Source: Streptomyces sp. NBC_00341 (GTDB taxonomy: Bacteria > Actinomycetota > Actinomycetes > Streptomycetales > Streptomycetaceae). Taken from it: a DNA stretch of 64,000 bases. A program made the translations under genes and the position numbers. The notes below the pieces were generated by a model. It saw nothing but the letters and a program-made list of their open reading frames with translations. It was not told the DNA's origin and searched no databases. Location of the stretch: contig NZ_CP108002.1 of assembly GCF_041435055.1 (NCBI RefSeq), positions 1,860,001-1,924,000 on the forward strand. The letters run 5' to 3'. Shown here one piece after another: positions 33,040 to 41,485 of the stretch (the stretch's first letter is position 1; each line of letters begins with the position of its first letter).

Positions 33040-33669
33040 CTACCGCACCCCGCGCGGCCGGAACTGGACGCTGATACGCCCTCCGGCCGTCCGGGCGGAC
33101 TTGGGGATGGCGTGCTCCCACGTCCGCTGGCACGAGCCGCCCATCACGATCAGGTCGCCGTGACCCAGCGGGTGGCGGACGGTCCGCCCACCGCCCACCG
33201 GGCGCAGCAGCAGGTCGCGAGGGGTGCCGACGGAGAGGATGGCGACCATCGTGTCCTCGCGGGCCCCCCGGCCGATGCGGTCGCCGTGCCAGGCCACACT
33301 GTCGCGCCCGTCGCGGTAGTGGCACAGCCCGGCGGTCGTGAACTCCTCGCCGAGTTCGTCGGAGTAGTACGTGCTCAGAGCCCGCCGCGCCTCGTCGAGA
33401 ACGGGGTGCGGCAGCGGTTCGCCGACCCCGTAGAAAGCGAGCAGCCGGGGCACGTCCACGACCCTCTCGTACATCTCCCGGCGCTCCGCCTTCCACGGGA
33501 CGTCCTCGGCCAGCCGCTCGAACAGCACCCCGGCACCACTGAGCCACCCGGGCAGCAGGTCGATCCAGGCCCCGTCCCCGAGGACCGTCCGACGGATCCC
33601 ACCCAGCGGACCCAGGCGCACGTCCTCGCTCTGGTCGAAGAGCGATCCCTGAAGCTGGTGCGTTGCCAT
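33040..33669 (-). CDS. AlkB-like 2-oxoglutarate/Fe(II)-dependent dioxygenase
   Basis: This 209-residue cytoplasmic enzyme would remove alkyl lesions from nucleic acids by oxidative dealkylation. The Fe(II) ligands are visible in VAWHGDRIGR (HxD) and TWEHAIPK (distal His), and the 2-oxoglutarate Arg pair lies in RISVQFRPRG. YGVGEPLPHPVLDEARRALS and FTTAGLCHYRDGRDSVAWHGD are typical of the bacterial family. The ATG at 33669 starts MATHQLQGSLFDQ, a common actinobacterial AlkB opening. The frame stays open for another 92 codons upstream, to 33945. Confidence 0.9.
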   Translation of the reverse strand: MATHQLQGSLFDQSEDVRLGPLGGIRRTVLGDGAWIDLLPGWLSGAGVLFERLAEDVPWKAERREMYERVVDVPRLLAFYGVGEPLPHPVLDEARRALSTYYSDELGEEFTTAGLCHYRDGRDSVAWHGDRIGRGAREDTMVAILSVGTPRDLLLRPVGGGRTVRHPLGHGDLIVMGGSCQRTWEHAIPKSARTAGGRISVQFRPRGVR

Positions 33670-34070
33670 GCTTCCAGCGTACTCGAATCGAACTGATGAG
33701 CTAATCAATGATCCCGCCCGTCCGCCCGGAGTATCGCGCACCAGAGCGACCGTCTCGGCAAACGCAGAGGGTTGGCTGCCGGGAGCGTGCAGGGCGGCTC
33801 TCTCGCACAGGGCCGTCCGGACGGCCGCCCCCATCCCTTCGTCCTGCACATCCGTGCCGCTGGGGTCGACATCGCCCATCACGGCGACCTGCCTGCCGTC
33901 GGCGGTGACGCCGGACCTCGACACGATCCGCCAGCCGGGTCGCACCCGGCAGGCCGGCCCTGCGCAGCGGCCGGTACGCCCGCCATCGAGTCCCGCCGAA
34001 GGGCTCTCAGCGGCGGGCAGAACGGGCTAGGTTTTATGTGATCTTTCACCTGTTATGACTAGGGAGCCTG
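33670..34070. other. Gap with AT-rich promoter DNA and an open minus-strand frame
   Basis: Bases 33680-33710 are AT-rich for this genome and include TGATGAGCTAATCA, probably the AlkB promoter. Bases 33720-33945 keep an open minus frame of good codon bias in phase with alkB, without a known product. Bases 34020-34070 are again AT-rich, with TATGAC about 14 bp and AGGGAG 4 bp before the SUKH-4 gene start. No RNA gene is visible. Confidence 0.5.
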
Positions 34071-34946
34071 ATGCCCGAGCACGCCCCAGACCCATCCATC
34101 ACCCACTTCGGCCGAGGCGGCATGCGTCGGATCGCCCTACCCAGCTGGTACGGAGCAGGGCTGTCGGGCAGGACACGCGGCATGCTGCACGACGTAGGTG
34201 TCCCATTGCACGTGGCACCGTACTTCACGGCAGCCGGCGAGACGGACGGCCTGACTCTCGGTGTGTTCACCGCCCGTGGAGGCCCCGCCCTGCGGGATGA
34301 GCGCGCGGACTGGGTGCGCGTCGGCACCGACCGCTTGGCACACCTGTGTGTCCGGCCCGACGGAGGCGTGCAGGGCGTGTTTGTCACACAACCGGAGTCA
34401 GACGTCTTCGTGAGTACGGATCTCAGCACCTTCAACGCGTCGCTGGCCGCCCTCGACCGCCGCCTGCCGGTGATCGCGGCCTCCACAAGCCTCCCCGTGG
34501 CAGCGGCCGCGTTCCGGGAGCTGAACGCGGAATTGCGGCAGATCGACGCGGCTGCATTCGAGGACCATGAGGGCTGGTGGCCACGCGTGTTGGACGACGT
34601 CCGTCACACCCTCAACTTCCCGTTCTCGTCGGCCTTCGAGTATGTCGATGACACGGGGCAGAAACAGATCTCCACGGCCGAGGCAGAGCCCGGGAGGCCA
34701 CACCCAGAAGAGCTCCTGTGGCAGCAGCTTTCCGCAGCCGGGGTCACCGCCGCACAGGTGCGCCGAGTGTATTGCGAGCTGGAACCCTGCATGATGCCGG
34801 GCCATTACTGCGCTGTCTGGATGCAAGCGCTCTTCCCTCAGGCGGAGTTCACTCACAGCTTCGACTACGGAGACACCGCGGGTTCCCGCGAAGAAGGCCT
34901 GAAGAGGCTGATGGCCCATGCCGCGCAACAGGAGAGGCAACAGTGA
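34071..34946 (+). CDS. SUKH-4-like domain fused to a nucleic acid/nucleotide deaminase-fold domain
   Basis: This 291-residue cytoplasmic protein has two parts. Residues ~15-150 look like a SUKH-4 immunity-type domain (RRIALPSWYGAGLSGRTRG, then LAHLCVRPDGGVQGVFV and DLSTFNASLAALDRRLPV). Residues ~205-275 have the deaminase-fold signature: HPEELLW with His211 and Glu213, then YCELEPCMMPGHYC with Cys240 and Cys247 (PC-x6-C), followed by AEFTHSFDYG. This matches the XOO_2897-like deaminase group. Catalytic residues appear intact, which is unusual for a simple immunity protein. It overlaps the next gene by 4 bp (GTGA). Confidence 0.8.
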   Translation: MPEHAPDPSITHFGRGGMRRIALPSWYGAGLSGRTRGMLHDVGVPLHVAPYFTAAGETDGLTLGVFTARGGPALRDERADWVRVGTDRLAHLCVRPDGGVQGVFVTQPESDVFVSTDLSTFNASLAALDRRLPVIAASTSLPVAAAAFRELNAELRQIDAAAFEDHEGWWPRVLDDVRHTLNFPFSSAFEYVDDTGQKQISTAEAEPGRPHPEELLWQQLSAAGVTAAQVRRVYCELEPCMMPGHYCAVWMQALFPQAEFTHSFDYGDTAGSREEGLKRLMAHAAQQERQQ

Positions 34947-36628
34947 GCGAACAGATATGGGGCCGACCGGACTCGGGGCGTGAGCCTGCCGGAGCGGCGC
35001 TGCTGTCCTGGCTGGCAGACCCAGACGCTCCACGGCTCTGCCTCTTGACCGGGAAAGAAGGCTGTGGAAAGTCTGCCCTGCTGGCCTGGCTGGTTGCCCA
35101 CGGTTCCGCGGCCGGAGCTCACCCACAACGCCGTGTGCACGGATTCGCCCCGCTCGCCGGCCAAACCGTGGCGACCGCCGCCTGGGCGCTGGCGCAGCAG
35201 TTGTCCTTACCCACACGCACTCCCGGGGAGTTCGTTCGCACGCTGAGCCTCGACACACGGCGCACGGTTCTCGTCCTGCCCGACTTACATGCGGCCGAAG
35301 ACCCGAAAGCCATCGGCGAACTGGTGCTCCACCTCGCGCGGCACGACCACATACGGCTAGTGGTGGAAGTCCGTGCCGGTTCACCGGAGATCCCGTCCCT
35401 CATGGCGTTGGGCCCGGCCGTGATGGACCTGGACCACGAGCAGTGGACAGATGACGCGCGCAAGGCGGCAGGGAGTGAGACCGCATCCGGTACACCCGGA
35501 GTGAACAGCCGTGACACAACGCTGGAGGGCTGGGACGGCGACCTTGCCGACGCCGCCGCCGTGTGCGCGGCAGAACCGTGGCAGATATCCCGGCACTATG
35601 ACCTGTCGGAGGAAGGCCATGGCGGTCTGCGTGCGGCCTGGCTACGCGCCGGGGGGTCGCTGACGCGTGACCAAAGCGCCTCCGACCGGGCATTGACGCT
35701 CCTCGCCGCACTGGGTGACGAGGCCGATCCCAGGCTGAGTGAGCAACTCGCCTCGCTTGCCTCCGGAGCGGCGTGGCGTCTGATCTGGCGCCGTGTCCGT
35801 AATGACATCAGTCCTCCGTGGCCGGGGCCGGTCCGAGCCATGGCAGCACGCCATTCAGCTCGCGTGAATTCCCTGGTAGCCGCTGATCACCAAGGAACCG
35901 TCCGCGTGCTTGATGTACGCGATGGTGCGCCGCAGTGCCGACTCCCCGCTCCGATCGACGGAGCGTGTTCCGTCAGCGCGCGCCCCGACGGAACGGTGCT
36001 TGTACTGGATGGGCACGGGCACCTACACGCACAGCACACACCGGGTGAGCCCAGACAGAACAGGATCAGGGCATTGTTCGACGATGCCCAGGGCCCTCTG
36101 GAGCGCCTCGTGGAGGCTGTGAACAAGCGTCGAAGCGGCAGCCGTAACACTGCGGTTGCTTCATCCGAGACCGTCCTGGCTGTGGCGGACGGCTTCGGCT
36201 CAGGGCACGCCTACGCGCTTGAGGACGAACGGGAGTGGCATCGCACCGTTCAGCTCCACAGCGGGGCCATAACCGCTCTGACCATACTGGAACCGCCCAT
36301 CGGTCACAGCAACGAACGTGCCCCTCTCATCTACAGCGGTGGCATCGACGGGCGCGTCCGCGTCTGGCAGCCCGCGACAGCGCCACTCTCCACCCCTGTC
36401 GCCATGCGGCGATGCCCGGTGACGGCACTGGATGCCGCACACATCACGGACTTCGGCCCCGTACTGGCGATCGGCTGGGCAGACGGACTGGTCGAGTACG
36501 TGGTCCTGGACACGGAGACGGTCCATGCGTTCCGCCCCGGGCCCGCAGTCCGGGGCGTGGCACTCCTTCATGACGGCAAGTTGGCAGTCGGCACGGACGA
36601 GACACTCGTGTGTCTGCAGCCCCTGTGA
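34943..36628 (+). CDS. P-loop NTPase with C-terminal beta-propeller-like region
   Basis: This 561-residue protein has a Walker A motif GKEGCGKS at residues 37-44 and a Walker B-like strand RRTVLVLPDLH near 110. Helical segments follow (LADAAAVCAAEPWQISRHYD). From about residue 300 there are repeats with a WD40 look: VNSLVAADHQGTVRVLDVRD, APLIYSGGIDGRVRVWQPAT and LAIGWADGLVEYVVLD. NTPase plus propeller is the architecture of STAND-type sensors. It is translationally coupled to the SUKH-4/deaminase gene (GTG at 34943 inside that gene's stop, GGAGAGG upstream) and precedes the deaminase toxin. A role in sensing or controlling the toxin module is an inference. Confidence 0.78.
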   Translation: MSEQIWGRPDSGREPAGAALLSWLADPDAPRLCLLTGKEGCGKSALLAWLVAHGSAAGAHPQRRVHGFAPLAGQTVATAAWALAQQLSLPTRTPGEFVRTLSLDTRRTVLVLPDLHAAEDPKAIGELVLHLARHDHIRLVVEVRAGSPEIPSLMALGPAVMDLDHEQWTDDARKAAGSETASGTPGVNSRDTTLEGWDGDLADAAAVCAAEPWQISRHYDLSEEGHGGLRAAWLRAGGSLTRDQSASDRALTLLAALGDEADPRLSEQLASLASGAAWRLIWRRVRNDISPPWPGPVRAMAARHSARVNSLVAADHQGTVRVLDVRDGAPQCRLPAPIDGACSVSARPDGTVLVLDGHGHLHAQHTPGEPRQNRIRALFDDAQGPLERLVEAVNKRRSGSRNTAVASSETVLAVADGFGSGHAYALEDEREWHRTVQLHSGAITALTILEPPIGHSNERAPLIYSGGIDGRVRVWQPATAPLSTPVAMRRCPVTALDAAHITDFGPVLAIGWADGLVEYVVLDTETVHAFRPGPAVRGVALLHDGKLAVGTDETLVCLQPL

Positions 36629-36727
36629 CACGGGCTCCCATGACCGGTTCTGACCACCCTTGGTTGACTTCTCGTCAATTCACTTTGACGCTAAGGGAGT
36701 TGTAGACGTACGGGGGAGGTGACGAAC

Positions 36728-38308
36728 GTGGGTAAGAAACTGCCCGACGACCTTGTCGAGGTACTGGACCTGGTGGGGGTGAACTGGCCCAACATCGACG
36801 AGGACGAGGTTCGCGGCTCGGCCAAGGACTATCGCAGTCTCGCGGAGGGCCTTCGTGACGTAATCACCGAGGGCAACAGGGCGTGTTCCCACATCGTCGG
36901 CGGCAAGAGCAAGGGCAAGACAGTCCAGGCCATCGACCGTCGCTGGGGAAAGCTGACCACGAAGGACCTCACCACCTTCATCGGCGCCCTCGACGACCTG
37001 GCCGGCGCCCTCGACGACTGCGCCGGCCTCATTGAGGGATGCAAGATTGCTTGCATCGCTGAACTGAGCTCAACTGCGGCGGCCGCCACTGCCGGCGTCA
37101 TCGGCATGTTCTTCACCGCAGGCCTCAGCGGCCTGCTCAGCGCAGCCGCTATCGGCCTCTGCCGCATCGCACTGCACGAGGCCATCGACTATGCGGTCGG
37201 CGAGATCACCTCGGTCGTCACGGACAAGATAGAGACGACGATCCTCGGGAAGATCGAAGACCTGTTCACCGATCAGCTCGACGCCCACGATGACGGCAAC
37301 ATCGACCAATACACCGCCGGATCGGGCGACATGGCCCAAGACCTGGTCATAGAGTTCGACGAATTCGACAAGGCATCCGGAGGCTACGACGAGACCAGGC
37401 GCAACTTCGACAAGAAGAAGAACGAGCACAAGACCGGCGGCACCAAGCGCCGCAGCTCCGTCAAGAAGGACAGCCGATTCCACAAGCTGGCCACGGTCAT
37501 GGACAAGGCAGAGGACGCCGTAGAGAAAAAGGCCGACGAGACTGTTGACGTCCTGGAGAAGCACGGCGGCAAAATCGATGCCAGCAAGAAGGGGCACGAA
37601 GAGAACGAAAAGAAAACCAAGACGGATCTCGACGGCTGCGACACCGGAAATCCAATGTACATGGTCAATCTAGATGGCTCCGTCGTTCAGCTGAACGCAA
37701 ACGGCACAACCTCGCCTGTGAGCAAAGCTGATTCATCGGGCATAAATATGCTGCTCACGGAGAACGGGGGCACCCGAACCTGGCGTCCCCGCGCCGGAGA
37801 AAACAACCCGTACAGCGTGGCGGGGGCGGACACCGACCGCGTCACGTCCAAACCCATCAAACCCGGCTCCACTGAGCTGGCACGGGCGACACAGACGGCC
37901 CGCTACGCACGTAAGGACTGGACCGGAAACAACTACGCTGCCGGTTCGTTCAACGACGGCAAAGGACACCAGTTCACACTGGTCGGCTACAGCAAGAGCG
38001 TCCACTCCGAACGCTCCGTCGGGTACCCCCTGTTAAAAGCAGATCAACAGGCTGGGCTCAAGAGTCTGTACACCGAGCGCGAGCCCTGCCAGAAGGCCCC
38101 CTCCTTCTGCGATCGCTGGACCGCCAAGTACTTCGGCAAAGACCTGCCCGTCAGCCACTCCCAGTCGTATGATCAATCTTTACCGCGGCAACCCGGCGAG
38201 ACAGACTGGAAGTACGGCAGAAGAGTTGACGCAGAGCATATTCAATACCGCAAAGACCTCAAAGACTGGTACAAGACTCACACACCACTCACGCCATACC
38301 AGAGCTAA
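36728..38308 (+). CDS. Polymorphic-toxin-type protein with C-terminal deaminase domain
   Basis: This 526-residue protein has a helical N-terminal region of about 100 residues resembling WXG100/ESX-type secretion domains (WPNIDEDEVRGSAKDYRSLA, then ALDDLAGALDDCAGLIEG). A hydrophobic segment follows (GVIGMFFTAGLSGLLSAAAIG). A long charged, Lys/Asp/Glu-rich coiled region (residues ~215-305) leads to a C-terminal deaminase fold. That tip has VHSERSVG with His426 and Glu428, and YTEREPCQKAPSFC with Cys454 and Cys461 (PC-x6-C). It should deaminate nucleotides or nucleic acid in a target cell. I chose the GTG at 36728 because GGAGG lies 8 bp upstream; the GTG at 36719 overlaps that site. DNA GC is clearly lower than in the flanks. 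Confidence 0.83.
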   Translation: MGKKLPDDLVEVLDLVGVNWPNIDEDEVRGSAKDYRSLAEGLRDVITEGNRACSHIVGGKSKGKTVQAIDRRWGKLTTKDLTTFIGALDDLAGALDDCAGLIEGCKIACIAELSSTAAAATAGVIGMFFTAGLSGLLSAAAIGLCRIALHEAIDYAVGEITSVVTDKIETTILGKIEDLFTDQLDAHDDGNIDQYTAGSGDMAQDLVIEFDEFDKASGGYDETRRNFDKKKNEHKTGGTKRRSSVKKDSRFHKLATVMDKAEDAVEKKADETVDVLEKHGGKIDASKKGHEENEKKTKTDLDGCDTGNPMYMVNLDGSVVQLNANGTTSPVSKADSSGINMLLTENGGTRTWRPRAGENNPYSVAGADTDRVTSKPIKPGSTELARATQTARYARKDWTGNNYAAGSFNDGKGHQFTLVGYSKSVHSERSVGYPLLKADQQAGLKSLYTEREPCQKAPSFCDRWTAKYFGKDLPVSHSQSYDQSLPRQPGETDWKYGRRVDAEHIQYRKDLKDWYKTHTPLTPYQS

Positions 38309-38332
38309 GCGGAACACGGCAGGACAGTTGAG

Positions 38333-38917
38333 ATGATCTTCGAACTTTCTCGCGATGAGCTTATTCGTACCTTTGGCGAGGAGCGAGTCCATCAAGCACC
38401 TTCGAATACGGCACGGGCGGCCGGCTTCAGCGGTGATGCCCTAGAATTCCTCACGACCATCGGACTACCGGACAGCGAATTCATCTCTTTTCCCCGGCTT
38501 GACGCAGAGGGCTTCGGATTCCACCCCGTCCCGGTCGACGAACTCGGCAGTACGTGGAACCTACCCGCCGCCGCTGCCAACTGGGTCTTCCTCGGGAACT
38601 TCGAGATCAGTGCCGTCGTAGCCGACACGCGAACAGGTGAGCTACACCAACTGGCCGAAGGCATCATGCGCCCAATCCCGCTTCACCGCGACCTCTCCTC
38701 GCTGGCCCACACCATTACAGGGCTGACAAGAATCGTCGGAAGCCTCCCAGAGGACTACGAGGAGGACGAAGAGCTCATCGAAGCCTTGACGGAGTCCCTG
38801 GACACCTTCAGAAACGAGATCAAGAACAAGGATCCACGCCCCTTCGGTGACGAGCACTCCGAGTGGGTTGAAATCATCACCAGCATCGGAGCCGGCATCT
38901 GGGGGCCGGGACAATAG
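38333..38917 (+). CDS. SUKH-4 family immunity protein
   Basis: This 194-residue soluble acidic protein matches the SUKH-4 pattern: LRDELIRTFG-like start (LSRDELIRTFGEERVHQAPS), FLTTIGLPDSEFISF, NWVFLGNFEISAVVADTRTG, EGIMRPIPLHRDLSSLAHTI and an acidic end DYEEDEELIEALTESLD. It begins 24 bp after the deaminase toxin gene, the usual place for a cognate immunity gene. It presumably binds and blocks the deaminase tip in the producing cell. The domain is related to the N-terminal half of the protein at 34071. Confidence 0.88.
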   Translation: MIFELSRDELIRTFGEERVHQAPSNTARAAGFSGDALEFLTTIGLPDSEFISFPRLDAEGFGFHPVPVDELGSTWNLPAAAANWVFLGNFEISAVVADTRTGELHQLAEGIMRPIPLHRDLSSLAHTITGLTRIVGSLPEDYEEDEELIEALTESLDTFRNEIKNKDPRPFGDEHSEWVEIITSIGAGIWGPGQ

Positions 38918-39075
38918 AGAATCTCACGGCATTGAGCACAGAATCCTCCTCCCCGGCCCATGCGCCATGCTCCCACTCCCATCTCGTCCAGGACACAGCG
39001 GACGCCGTGCGGCCGACGCCCACGCCCTCCGAAGAGCCACAGGGGCCAGCACGGAACGGGGCAACCGCCGAGCGG

Positions 39076-39285
39076 TCAGGCAGCGCCGAACTCTCCGGCC
39101 TCGACGCCCGCCACGAACGAGGTGAACGAACCGGCGGCGACGTTCAGTACAGGGCCGGCCGGGCTCTTGGAGTCACGGACGGGGACCACTCCGCGCGAGG
39201 CAATCAGGTTGGTGGCGACCTCGACGCACTGGCCACCGTTCTCGCTGTACGAGGACTAGAACCAGCAGGGGGATTCGATCGTCAC
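39076..39285 (-). pseudogene. DUF397 gene broken by a nonsense codon
   Basis: The 70-codon frame reads as a close copy of the intact DUF397 gene at 40105: WF-stop-SSYSENGGQCVEVA, then ASRGVVPVRDSKSPAGP and AAGSFTSFVAGVEAGEFGAA. Codon 10 is TAG (39256-39258) where the intact copy has AAG (Lys), a single-base change. The GTG start overlaps the end of a truncated DUF5753 remnant exactly as in the intact pair. Unless read-through occurs, no full protein is made. Confidence 0.88.
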
Positions 39286-39390
39286 GGAGTGCCCTCTCGT
39301 AACTGGTCAATCGTGCCCACGGACGCCGCCCGGGGCCGCGCCTCGGCCGGTAGTCGATGGTAGTCCGGCATCGTGACAGCGTCACCGGGA
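39282..39390 (-). pseudogene. C-terminal remnant of a DUF5753/XRE regulator gene
   Basis: Translation gives YHRLPAEARPRAASVGTIDQ followed by LREGTP and a stop. It aligns with the last residues of the intact regulator at 40311 (YHQLQAEAPSQAASVDMIEQ, LRKGTL). Upstream of about 39390 the similarity is lost and the YCII gene begins within about 20 bp. The helix-turn-helix part is missing, so this is a decayed partial duplicate. Confidence 0.8.
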
Positions 39391-39411
39391 CGGCGTTCAT
39401 GTCAGCGACAC

Positions 39412-39969
39412 CTATGACGGGCGCCCGCCGAAATGCCAGCTGTGCACCTCGATGGCCGCGTACCGGTCCGGGGTCAGGATGGCGCGCGCCGCGTCCGGGT
39501 CCGGCGCCCGGACAAGCGCTGCCGTGCCCAGCCAGACGGCCCCGTCGTCGGACAGCAGCGGGCCGTAGGCGATCAGCTCGTCCCGGTCGGGCGGCAGCGC
39601 GAGGTCTGCGGCCTGCCCCGTACCGAGGCCGAGGCCGAGGACCAGATACCGATCGTCGCCGGTCCGGCCGCCGGGGAAGTCCCACATGGTGCGTCCGAGC
39701 GCGTTGCGCCACCGCCGCAACAGCACGTCCCGGTAGGCGCCCGCCTGGTAGTTCGGCTCATCGAAGGCGAACGCGCGGGCAGCGGCGGGATCGGGCAGAT
39801 CGAGGATGTGCACGCTTCCGGTGAGGGTTTCACCATCGTCGGAGAAGGTGGGACCCCGGGCGATCATCTCTTTCGCATACTGGTCCATGTAGGACCAATG
39901 CTCTTCCGACAGCTCTTCGCGCAGCGCCAGGGAGCCGGGCCGGTCGCGGTGGTAGCAGAGAAATTCCAT
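39412..39969 (-). CDS. Protein with two YCII-related domains
   Basis: This 185-residue soluble protein has two tandem dimeric alpha/beta-barrel YCII-like domains. The first (MEFLCYHRDRPG, then EEHWSYMDQYAKEMIARGPT and GSVHILDLPDPAAARAFAFD) has the His of the proposed active site (EEHWSYM). The second (LIAYGPLLSDDGAVWLGTAA, then DPDAARAILTPDRY) is shorter and lacks the His block. No reaction is established for most YCII proteins. I chose the ATG at 39969; a TTG at 39987 is possible. It is wedged between a decayed and an intact copy of the DUF5753-DUF397 pair, so it may have arrived with the rearrangement. Confidence 0.82.
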   Translation of the reverse strand: MEFLCYHRDRPGSLALREELSEEHWSYMDQYAKEMIARGPTFSDDGETLTGSVHILDLPDPAAARAFAFDEPNYQAGAYRDVLLRRWRNALGRTMWDFPGGRTGDDRYLVLGLGLGTGQAADLALPPDRDELIAYGPLLSDDGAVWLGTAALVRAPDPDAARAILTPDRYAAIEVHSWHFGGRPS

Positions 39970-40104
39970 ACCTGAGGATCTCTTCAACGACGCGGTCAGG
40001 TCGAGCGGGTTTACCCGCCGAGGAGGAACCCGCCGTTACCGCCCCACCCGGCTCAGTTCCCCCTCGGCACCTCGATGTCGCAGACCAGACCAGACTCCGG
40101 GAGG

Positions 40105-40314
40105 TCAGACGGCGCCGAACTCGCCGGCCGTGACGCCTGCGACGAAGGAGGCGAACGAACCGGCGGCGACGTTCAGGACCGGACCGGCCGGGCTCTTGGA
40201 GTCACGGACGGGGACCACGCCGCGCGAGGCAACGAGGTTGGTGGCGACCTCGACGCACTGGCCGCCGTTGCCACTGTACGAGGACTTGAACCAACGGGGG
40301 GATTCGGTCGTCAC
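40105..40314 (-). CDS. DUF397-domain small protein
   Basis: This 69-residue protein has the classic DUF397 pattern: WFKSSYSGNGGQCVEVA, VVPVRDSKSPAGPVL and AAGSFASFVAGVTAGEF. Its GTG overlaps the TGA of the upstream helix-turn-helix gene (GTGA). DUF397 proteins pair with DUF5753 regulators (WhiJ/Scr1 type) in Streptomyces, where they are thought to interact and modulate development or antibiotic production, often described as toxin-antitoxin-like. The single conserved Cys is present. Confidence 0.93.
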   Translation of the reverse strand: MTTESPRWFKSSYSGNGGQCVEVATNLVASRGVVPVRDSKSPAGPVLNVAAGSFASFVAGVTAGEFGAV

Positions 40315-41165
40315 AGGGTGCCCTTTCGTAACTGCTCGATCATGTCCACGGATGCTGCCTGGGATGGCGCTTCGGCCTGCAGTTGATGGTAGGCCGTCAG
40401 CATGGGCAGCACTAAGCCGGTTTCCCGTTCGAGGTGCCCGCGCTGAGCGGACTCGGCGTAGGACATGAGAGAGCGGTCCGGCATCGTGAGCACGGTGATG
40501 GGCAGGCTGAACGGCCGCCGTGCCCCCATGGAGAACGGCGCTACTTGCAGCACTGTGTTCGGCCGCTCGGCAAACCTCAACAGGTGTTCGAGCTGGGCAT
40601 CCATGATCGCGGGATCACCCATCGGTCGACGAATACACCCCTCGTCGAGCACAACAAAGATCAAGGGTGAGGGGATACGGGCAAGCGCGGCCTGCCTCCG
40701 CAGCACCAACTCCACTCTTTCGTCAGCCTGTTCAGGAGTGATCGCCTCGCGCCTCACCGCATCGGCTTCCAGCGCTGCCGCGTACTCCCGCGTCTGGAGC
40801 AGACCAGGCACGACGCCCACTTCGTACAGCCGGATCTCCGCCGCTCGCGCCTCATGCGCGACATAGTCCGGAAACCCTTCAAGCAATGCCGTATACCTCG
40901 CCGCCCGACTCAAGCGTTCGAATCGCTCCCCAGTACCAAACACCCTGTCAGCATTCCTCGCAAACTGGGGAGTTGGAGGACGACGGCCAGTTTCAACGGC
41001 CGAAATGTGCGTGCCCGAGCACCCCATGCGCTCCGCCAGCTCGTCCTGCGTCCAGCCTCGCTCATCCCGCAGCCTGCGGAGAAGCTGACCGAAGCGCGCA
41101 CTGGGCGACTTCTCCGGGTCCAACTCTTTGCGGTTCACCATCCGAAAATTCAACTCCCCACTCAT
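40311..41165 (-). CDS. XRE-type regulator with DUF5753 domain (WhiJ/Scr1-like)
   Basis: This 284-residue protein has a helix-turn-helix at residues ~22-80 (FGQLLRRLRDERGWTQDELA, then RMGCSGTHISAVETGRRPP). A DUF5753 domain follows (YEVGVVPGLLQTREYAAALE, LVLRRQAALARIPSPLIFVV, LDEGCIRRPMGDPAIMDAQL and VLTMPDRSLMSYAES). It probably binds its own promoter and pairs with the downstream DUF397 protein. I prefer the ATG at 41165; a TTG at 41174 is in frame. No ribosome site is evident. It is divergent from three small genes at 41246-42364, an arrangement seen around other WhiJ-like loci. Confidence 0.93.
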   Translation of the reverse strand: MSGELNFRMVNRKELDPEKSPSARFGQLLRRLRDERGWTQDELAERMGCSGTHISAVETGRRPPTPQFARNADRVFGTGERFERLSRAARYTALLEGFPDYVAHEARAAEIRLYEVGVVPGLLQTREYAAALEADAVRREAITPEQADERVELVLRRQAALARIPSPLIFVVLDEGCIRRPMGDPAIMDAQLEHLLRFAERPNTVLQVAPFSMGARRPFSLPITVLTMPDRSLMSYAESAQRGHLERETGLVLPMLTAYHQLQAEAPSQAASVDMIEQLRKGTL

Positions 41166-41245
41166 TTGCTGCAAGTTGAATGCGCTCCGACCCTACGCCA
41201 CGCTGAACGCCCTTGGTAGTGGAATGACTACAGAGAGGTGCGGCG

Positions 41246-41485
41246 ATGCCTGAGCAGAAGCGCGTCCAACTCCCGCCCGCCGGGGCACTCCTGGTGGACC
41301 GGGGCCGTAACGACCGCGTCGGGGAGTTCCGAGGGGTCTCCGGCCCCTACTGGTCGCTGCGGCCGATCGGCGGGGGTCCCGAGTGGGAAGCCCTCCCCGA
41401 GTACGTCCGGCCCGCCACCCGCGACGAGCGGCTCCGCGCCCGTACCGCGTACGAGAACGCCAGGAGCCGGGGGGAAGTGGCATGA
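41246..41485 (+). CDS. Small conserved Streptomyces protein
   Basis: This 79-residue basic, soluble protein has SGPYWSLRPIGGGPEWEALP in the middle and a helical C-terminus (RDERLRARTAYENARSR). A GAGAGG site lies 5 bp before the ATG. It is the first of three overlapping or closely spaced short genes divergent from the DUF5753 regulator. I recognise the type from similar loci but know no function. Confidence 0.8.
   Translation: MPEQKRVQLPPAGALLVDRGRNDRVGEFRGVSGPYWSLRPIGGGPEWEALPEYVRPATRDERLRARTAYENARSRGEVA

Noticed and set aside
40053-40110. Minus-strand ESGLVCDIEVPRGN followed by a stop, resembling the end of a HATPase anti-sigma-type protein
   Set aside because: Such genes do occur beside DUF5753-DUF397 pairs, but 14 residues are too few to call a remnant.
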